Below, piece after piece: positions 60,705 to 64,000 of a stretch of DNA of 64,000 bases (within the stretch, counting starts at the first letter, position 1; each line of letters opens with the position of its first letter). Source of the DNA: G965276675 sp965276675. GTDB lineage: Bacteria; Acidobacteriota; Terriglobia; Terriglobales; Acidobacteriaceae. Location: positions 248,001 to 312,000 of the forward strand of contig OZ255624.1 of NCBI GenBank assembly GCA_965276675.1, read 5' to 3'. Position numbers and translations under genes: made by a program. The notes under the pieces were generated by a model. The model was not told the origin of the DNA and ran no database searches. It saw only the letters and a program-made list of their open reading frames with translations.

Positions 60705-60750
60705 GCCAGCCCACTTCGCATCATGTATGCCGGGGCTGGCTCTTTCATTT
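60705..60750 (+). terminator. Terminator after infC
   Basis: GCCAGCCC (60705-60712) and GGGCTGGC (60733-60740) pair perfectly around a 20-base loop, followed by TCTTTCATTT. An ATG at 60727 lies in the loop, so it is unlikely to start the EAL gene. Confidence 0.8.
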
Positions 60751-60837
60751 GCAGGACCGTTTCCACGGTACTTTGGGCACCTACTCATCCTGCTTTCCGC
60801 TCATCTTTCCCGTGTTTCTGCCGATACTCTCAGTATT

Positions 60838-61620
60838 GTGAGCCTGCTAACCCACATTTCAGATCTCAGCACCGGCTGCCACGCCTGTCGCACCGGCAAC
60901 GGCCTCCCCTTCGCTTTTTCCATGGCCTTTCAGCCCATCGTCAACACCGAATATCGCCAGGTCTATGCACATGAGGCCCTCGTACGTGGTGTAGCGGGCG
61001 AGTCAGCCGGCCAGATCCTCTCGCTCGTGGACGCCAGCAACATGTACGCCTTCGACCAGGCATGCCGGGTCCGCGCCATCGAGTTGGCAGCGGCACTGGC
61101 GACCCCCGGCTCCGTCGCCAGTGTCTCCATTAACTTCATTCCCGGCGCCGTCTACAAGCCGGAGGCCTGCATCCGCAAGACCCTGGAGACCGCCGCGCGT
61201 GTCGGCATGCCGTTGGACCGGATCATCTTTGAGGTGACCGAGGGAGAGCGGGTCACGGATCGCGCACATCTCAAGAACATCTTCTGCGAATACCGGAAGC
61301 ACGGTTTGCTTACGGCGATTGACGACTTCGGCGCCGGATATGCCGGCCTCACACTGCTTGCGGAGTTCCAGCCCGATCTCCTCAAAATCGACATGGAGTT
61401 GATACGCAATATCGATCAGCACCCTGCCAGCCGGGTCATCGTGAAAGCGATTTTGGAGATGTGTGCAGACCTCGGCGTGACGGTCATTGCGGAGGGCATC
61501 GAGAGCGTGGCCGAGTGGGGTGTGCTGCGCGACATGGGCATCCAGCTCTTCCAGGGCTATTTGTTCGCTAAGCCGCACTTCGAGGCATTCGCGCAACCGG
61601 CGTTGCCGATGGTTGCTTAG
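60838..61620 (+). CDS. EAL-domain protein (c-di-GMP phosphodiesterase)
   Basis: The 260-residue protein has AHEALVRGV (the EAL triad), VSINFIPGAVY with Asn, a EVTEGERV Glu, TAIDDFGAGYAGLTLL (the DDFG loop), DLLKIDMELI with Lys, AEGIES and GYLFAKPH. All these catalytic residues are kept. A GTG at 60838 is preferred because a terminator overlaps the upstream ATG at 60727. A short cysteine pair (GCHACRTG) precedes the domain. Its position between infC and rpmI is uncommon. Confidence 0.88.
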   Translation: MSLLTHISDLSTGCHACRTGNGLPFAFSMAFQPIVNTEYRQVYAHEALVRGVAGESAGQILSLVDASNMYAFDQACRVRAIELAAALATPGSVASVSINFIPGAVYKPEACIRKTLETAARVGMPLDRIIFEVTEGERVTDRAHLKNIFCEYRKHGLLTAIDDFGAGYAGLTLLAEFQPDLLKIDMELIRNIDQHPASRVIVKAILEMCADLGVTVIAEGIESVAEWGVLRDMGIQLFQGYLFAKPHFEAFAQPALPMVA

Positions 61621-61635
61621 CGAGGCGCCGATTCG

Positions 61636-61665
61636 CTGGCAGCCCGGAAGTCTTCCGAGTATACT
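61636..61665 (+). promoter_or_regulatory. Putative rpmI promoter with palindromic spacer
   Basis: CTGGCA (61636-61641) and TATACT (61660-61665) are 18 bases apart. The spacer holds CGGAAG-T-CTTCCG (61645-61657), a perfect palindrome that could be an operator. Confidence 0.5.
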
Positions 61666-61680
61666 GGTTGATGTCGCATA

Positions 61681-61791
61681 ACCATTTTCAGGTAAGGGTA
61701 GACTGGAGAACAGAGGTTAACGTGACCGTTCCTTCGAGGAACGGCCACATGGAACGGGTCTTCGCGCGAGCCACACTAACCCTGAAATGGT
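61681..61791 (+). ncRNA. Structured leader RNA element, copy 2 (upstream of rpmI)
   Basis: ACCATTTTCAGG (61681-61692) pairs with CCTGAAATGGT (61781-61791), with one bulged U. An inner hairpin CCGTTCCT-TCG-AGGAACGG (61726-61744) is perfect and its stem extends with GTG/CAC. Blocks CCATTTTCAGG, GAACGGCCAC (61739-61748), TTCGC (61761-61765) and ACACTAACC (61773-61781) match the pyrR copy in order and spacing. An L20-type autoregulatory leader is expected before rpmI, but copy 1 lies before an unrelated gene. Confidence 0.7.
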
Positions 61792-61819
61792 CTAAGCGGC
61801 AAATCCAGGTAGGATAACC

Positions 61820-62017
61820 ATGCCTAAACTCAAAACGCACAAAGGCGCAGCCAAGCGCTTCAAGAAGACTGGTACCGGCAAAGTTCTGCGGGGACAGACC
61901 AAGATGCGACATATCCTCACTTCTAAGTCCAACAAGGCCAAGCGCAGGCTGGGTGGCAGCGTCCTCGTCTCTGACGGCGATCTGCCAAAAGTACTGCGCA
62001 TGATCCCTTACGCCTGA
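61820..62017 (+). CDS. rpmI: 50S ribosomal protein L35
   Basis: The 65-residue basic protein begins PKLKTHKGAAKRFKKTGTGK and has RGQTKMRHILTSKSNKAKRR, the L35 signature. It is followed by rplT 186 bases later. Confidence 0.96.
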   Translation: MPKLKTHKGAAKRFKKTGTGKVLRGQTKMRHILTSKSNKAKRRLGGSVLVSDGDLPKVLRMIPYA

Positions 62018-62152
62018 GCCTGTATAGGCCGGAAAGGCTTCTCTTTCTGGAATTCTGGGAGGTATCACTTCCCGGACCCAGTGCTAAGCGCGTGTGAAGA
62101 GGTTAAAGCGCAGGCTCACTGCCTAAGCGCCTCCTGCCTCCAGCCGCGAATC

Positions 62153-62185
62153 CGGCCGCTTGACGGCCGCTTGACGGCCGCTCAA
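62153..62185. repeat. 11-bp tandem repeat between rpmI and rplT
   Basis: CGGCCGCTTGA occurs at 62153-62163 and 62164-62174, then CGGCCGCTCAA at 62175-62185, just upstream of the rplT ribosome site. Confidence 0.7.
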
Positions 62186-62203
62186 TCAAAAGGAGAAAAC
62201 CAA

Positions 62204-62575
62204 GTGCCTCGCGTCAAACGTGGAACAAAACGTCTTGCCCGCCGCAAAAAGATCCTTAAGCGGGCTAGTGGATATTTTCTTACCAAGTCAAAGCTCTACC
62301 AGGCAGCGCAGGAGGCCGTCGAGCGCGGACTTAAGTTCGCCTACATCGGCCGCAAACAGAAGAAGCGTCAGTATCGCTCTCTCTGGATTGTGCGTATCTC
62401 TGCCGCCGCCAAACTGAACGGCACCAGCTACTCGCAGTTCATCAATGGTTTGAAAAAAGCCGGGATCGAACTCGACCGTAAGATTCTCGCCGACATCGCC
62501 GTGAACGACGCCGCCGCATTTACCGCGCTGGTCGGGCAAGCCAAGGAAGCAGTCAGCAAAGCCGCAAGCGCCTAA
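62204..62575 (+). CDS. rplT: 50S ribosomal protein L20
   Basis: The 123-residue protein (PRVKRGTKRLARRKKILKRA, YIGRKQKKRQYRSLWIVRIS) is L20. It starts with GTG at 62204 after AAAAGGAG. It binds 23S rRNA early in assembly and represses its own operon in other bacteria. Confidence 0.96.
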   Translation: MPRVKRGTKRLARRKKILKRASGYFLTKSKLYQAAQEAVERGLKFAYIGRKQKKRQYRSLWIVRISAAAKLNGTSYSQFINGLKKAGIELDRKILADIAVNDAAAFTALVGQAKEAVSKAASA

Positions 62576-62592
62576 CAGGATATTCGCCAGAA

Positions 62593-62620
62593 GAAAGACA
62601 CGGCCATGGCCGTGTCTTTC
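62593..62620. terminator. Bidirectional terminator palindrome
   Basis: The 28 bases 62593-62620 form a perfect palindrome around CCATGG (arm GAAAGACACGGCC), followed by TTGTTTT, between convergent rplT and the next gene. Confidence 0.85.
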
Positions 62621-62625
62621 TTGTT

Positions 62626-63666
62626 TTATCTCCCGCCCACGAACTCAGCCACAGTCTTGTTCCACAGCGCCGGCTGGTCCACGAACGACATATGCCCGCT
62701 GTTCGGCATGATCAGCAGCTTCGATCCAGCAATCTTCGCATGCATCTGCTCGGACATAATGGGGTCCACCTCGTCGTGGTCGCCCGCCATGATGAGCGTC
62801 GGCACATGAATAGAGTTCAGCCGATCGACGTACTCGACCGACGTCAGATTGCCTGTCACCCGGAATTCGCCGTCCGAACCCCACATCTCGCGATACAGAT
62901 CCCAGGCCGTCGTGGTGTTCTGCGCCAATGGATCATAGTTGGGATCCGGCCGCTCCCCATACAAAAATGGGAAATACCCGTTGCCCCAGGCCAGAGTCGC
63001 ATACTCCGCCGGATAGCGGCCGTGTTCCCACAGCTCCCCTTTGCCAAAGAGGCCGGCCTTTTCCAGTGCATCAATACGGGCGCGCTTCGTTCGCGGCATC
63101 GCTGCCTTCACGCGCGTCAGCGCCTGGTTGACCTCGATGGTCGATGGAAAAGTCCCCACCAGAATCAGATGGCTCAAGTTTCCCTGATACTTGAGCGCAT
63201 AGGCCTGTGCGAGCACGCCGCCATACGAGTGGCCCAGCAGGCTCATCTTGCCCAGATGCAGCGCCTCGCGGACAGCCTCCACGTCTTCCACCATCGCTTC
63301 GACGGTGTACTGCTTTGCGTCCTCCAGCTTCTGTGATCTACCCGAGCCGCGCTCATCGATAAAGATCAGCGTGTTGGTGCGGGCCAGCGGCAGCAAGTAG
63401 GGAAGGAAGTAGTCGTGCGACGCGCCGGGGCCGCCATGCAGCACCAGCAGAGGCGCCCCGTAGCCAAGCGCCTCGTAGTAGATCATCACGCCGTGCGCAT
63501 CGATGTAGCCCTCCCGCACCGGGTAGACCGCAGGACTACCCGGGCCAATCGAGATCGGCCCTTGCTTAGAGGATGCTGGCGAGTCCTGTCCCAATGCAGG
63601 CGAGCCGACAAGAACACACGAGTTAGCAGCGATGCAACAGGCCAGGGTCAAAAAACTGATCTTCAT
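62626..63666 (-). CDS. Secreted prolyl iminopeptidase-like alpha/beta hydrolase
   Basis: The 346-residue protein has a signal peptide (MKISFLTLACCIAANSCVLV), then HGGPGASHDYFLPYL (oxyanion), the nucleophile elbow LLGHSYGGVLAQAYAL, Asp in MAGDHDEVDP and His in PNSGHMSFVDQP, all matching the S33 proline iminopeptidase family. It may release N-terminal proline or similar residues. The first 4 residues upstream of 63666 are not needed. Confidence 0.88.
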   Translation of the reverse strand: MKISFLTLACCIAANSCVLVGSPALGQDSPASSKQGPISIGPGSPAVYPVREGYIDAHGVMIYYEALGYGAPLLVLHGGPGASHDYFLPYLLPLARTNTLIFIDERGSGRSQKLEDAKQYTVEAMVEDVEAVREALHLGKMSLLGHSYGGVLAQAYALKYQGNLSHLILVGTFPSTIEVNQALTRVKAAMPRTKRARIDALEKAGLFGKGELWEHGRYPAEYATLAWGNGYFPFLYGERPDPNYDPLAQNTTTAWDLYREMWGSDGEFRVTGNLTSVEYVDRLNSIHVPTLIMAGDHDEVDPIMSEQMHAKIAGSKLLIMPNSGHMSFVDQPALWNKTVAEFVGGR

Positions 63667-63722
63667 GCCGAGCATCATACCGTGCGGTCAGTCGCCCTCA
63701 GAAGTGCTTTGCCGCACTCAGC

Positions 63723-64000
63723 TTAGGTCTTAGGAGGAGCGGTCGACGGCGCCCCGGATGAAGGCCTGCTTGGAATTCCTGCTGCATCTGTCTGGAGCAG
63801 AACGTAGCCTGCTTCGCTCGTTCGGCGGTGCTTGCTTGTGAGCCGAAATAGAAATTTGGCAGTCCCGGCAATCGCCGCGGCAAGAGTGCCGGAGGCAGCG
63901 GCAGGATAGGTGGACCAAAAGTAGGGTGCCTCGAGCCCATCGTGAGTTGCGCTGCACGTGGAGTCCCGGCTAACGATCCGACCGGCCGCCTCTACATGCA
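63723..64000 (-). CDS. C-terminal part of an unidentified protein (window edge)
   Basis: An open frame of 92 codons runs from the window edge to TAA at 63723-63725. It contains LEAPYFWSTYPAAASGTLAA, a hydrophobic run, and ends PSSGAPSTAPPKT. Both other minus frames are also open for part of this region, so reading-frame choice is uncertain. Confidence 0.3.
   Translation of the reverse strand, partial: HVEAAGRIVSRDSTCSATHDGLEAPYFWSTYPAAASGTLAAAIAGTAKFLFRLTSKHRRTSEAGYVLLQTDAAGIPSRPSSGAPSTAPPKT

Noticed and set aside
60727..61620. EAL gene starting at the ATG at 60727
   Set aside because: The ATG lies in the loop of the infC terminator and the extra residues are not conserved.
1..64000. tRNA, rRNA or CRISPR arrays
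   Set aside because: No rRNA-like, tRNA cloverleaf or regularly spaced repeat was recognised by eye; a tRNAscan/cmscan run would be needed to exclude small genes.

Overview
The window looks like a chromosomal segment of an acidobacterium (class Terriglobia, near Granulicella, Terriglobus or Edaphobacter). This is inferred from gene content: a DUF6600/FecR protein, a GH43 arabinanase, a chagasin-like inhibitor, several uncharacterised secreted proteins, moderately high GC and the replication gene order. No rRNA, tRNA or CRISPR array was found.

Layout. 1-3.9 kb (minus strand): greA, a CDP-alcohol phosphatidyltransferase, a type 2 asparaginase cut by the window edge, and aldB with a DUF779 partner. 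4.05-19.38 kb: a decayed integrative element. It is bounded by a 17-bp direct repeat (plus a 7-bp outer match) whose right copy is the 3' end of mnmE. An integrase pseudogene sits next to mnmE and TTGTCCAC-type repeats lie inside both ends. The cargo is a broken hsdR, many broken genes (nonsense, frameshift, internal deletion) and a better-kept redox/hydrolase cluster controlled by a TetR protein with visible operators. 19.3-28.6 kb: replication/translocation block mnmE-jag-yidC-yidD-rnpA-(cupin)-rpmH on the minus strand, a frameshifted phosphoesterase, then dnaA on the plus strand. 28.6-40.8 kb: accessory metabolism and envelope genes (DUF2237, GH43, MerR, OYE-type reductase, DUF6600, VanZ-like, FucP-like transporter, lipoprotein). 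40.8-43.8 kb: pyrR-pyrB-pyrC with overlapping reading frames. 43.9-51.4 kb: secreted proteins, a Wzi-like outer membrane protein, a Kbl-type transferase and a GT-C-like membrane protein. 51.4-54.6 kb: aspS and hisS. 54.8-64 kb: a chagasin/NlpE fusion, gamma carbonic anhydrase, rpsU, zinc ribbon, response regulator, mtaB, infC, an EAL protein, rpmI-rplT and a prolyl-iminopeptidase-like hydrolase.

Main discoveries: (1) the degenerate element at the mnmE 3' end; (2) a roughly 110-nt structured RNA element present twice, directly downstream of promoter-like sequences and upstream of pyrR and of rpmI, with shared sequence blocks in the same order and spacing; (3) infC, whose only sensible start is an AUC codon. 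Several 1-base frameshifts could be assembly errors and should be checked against reads.
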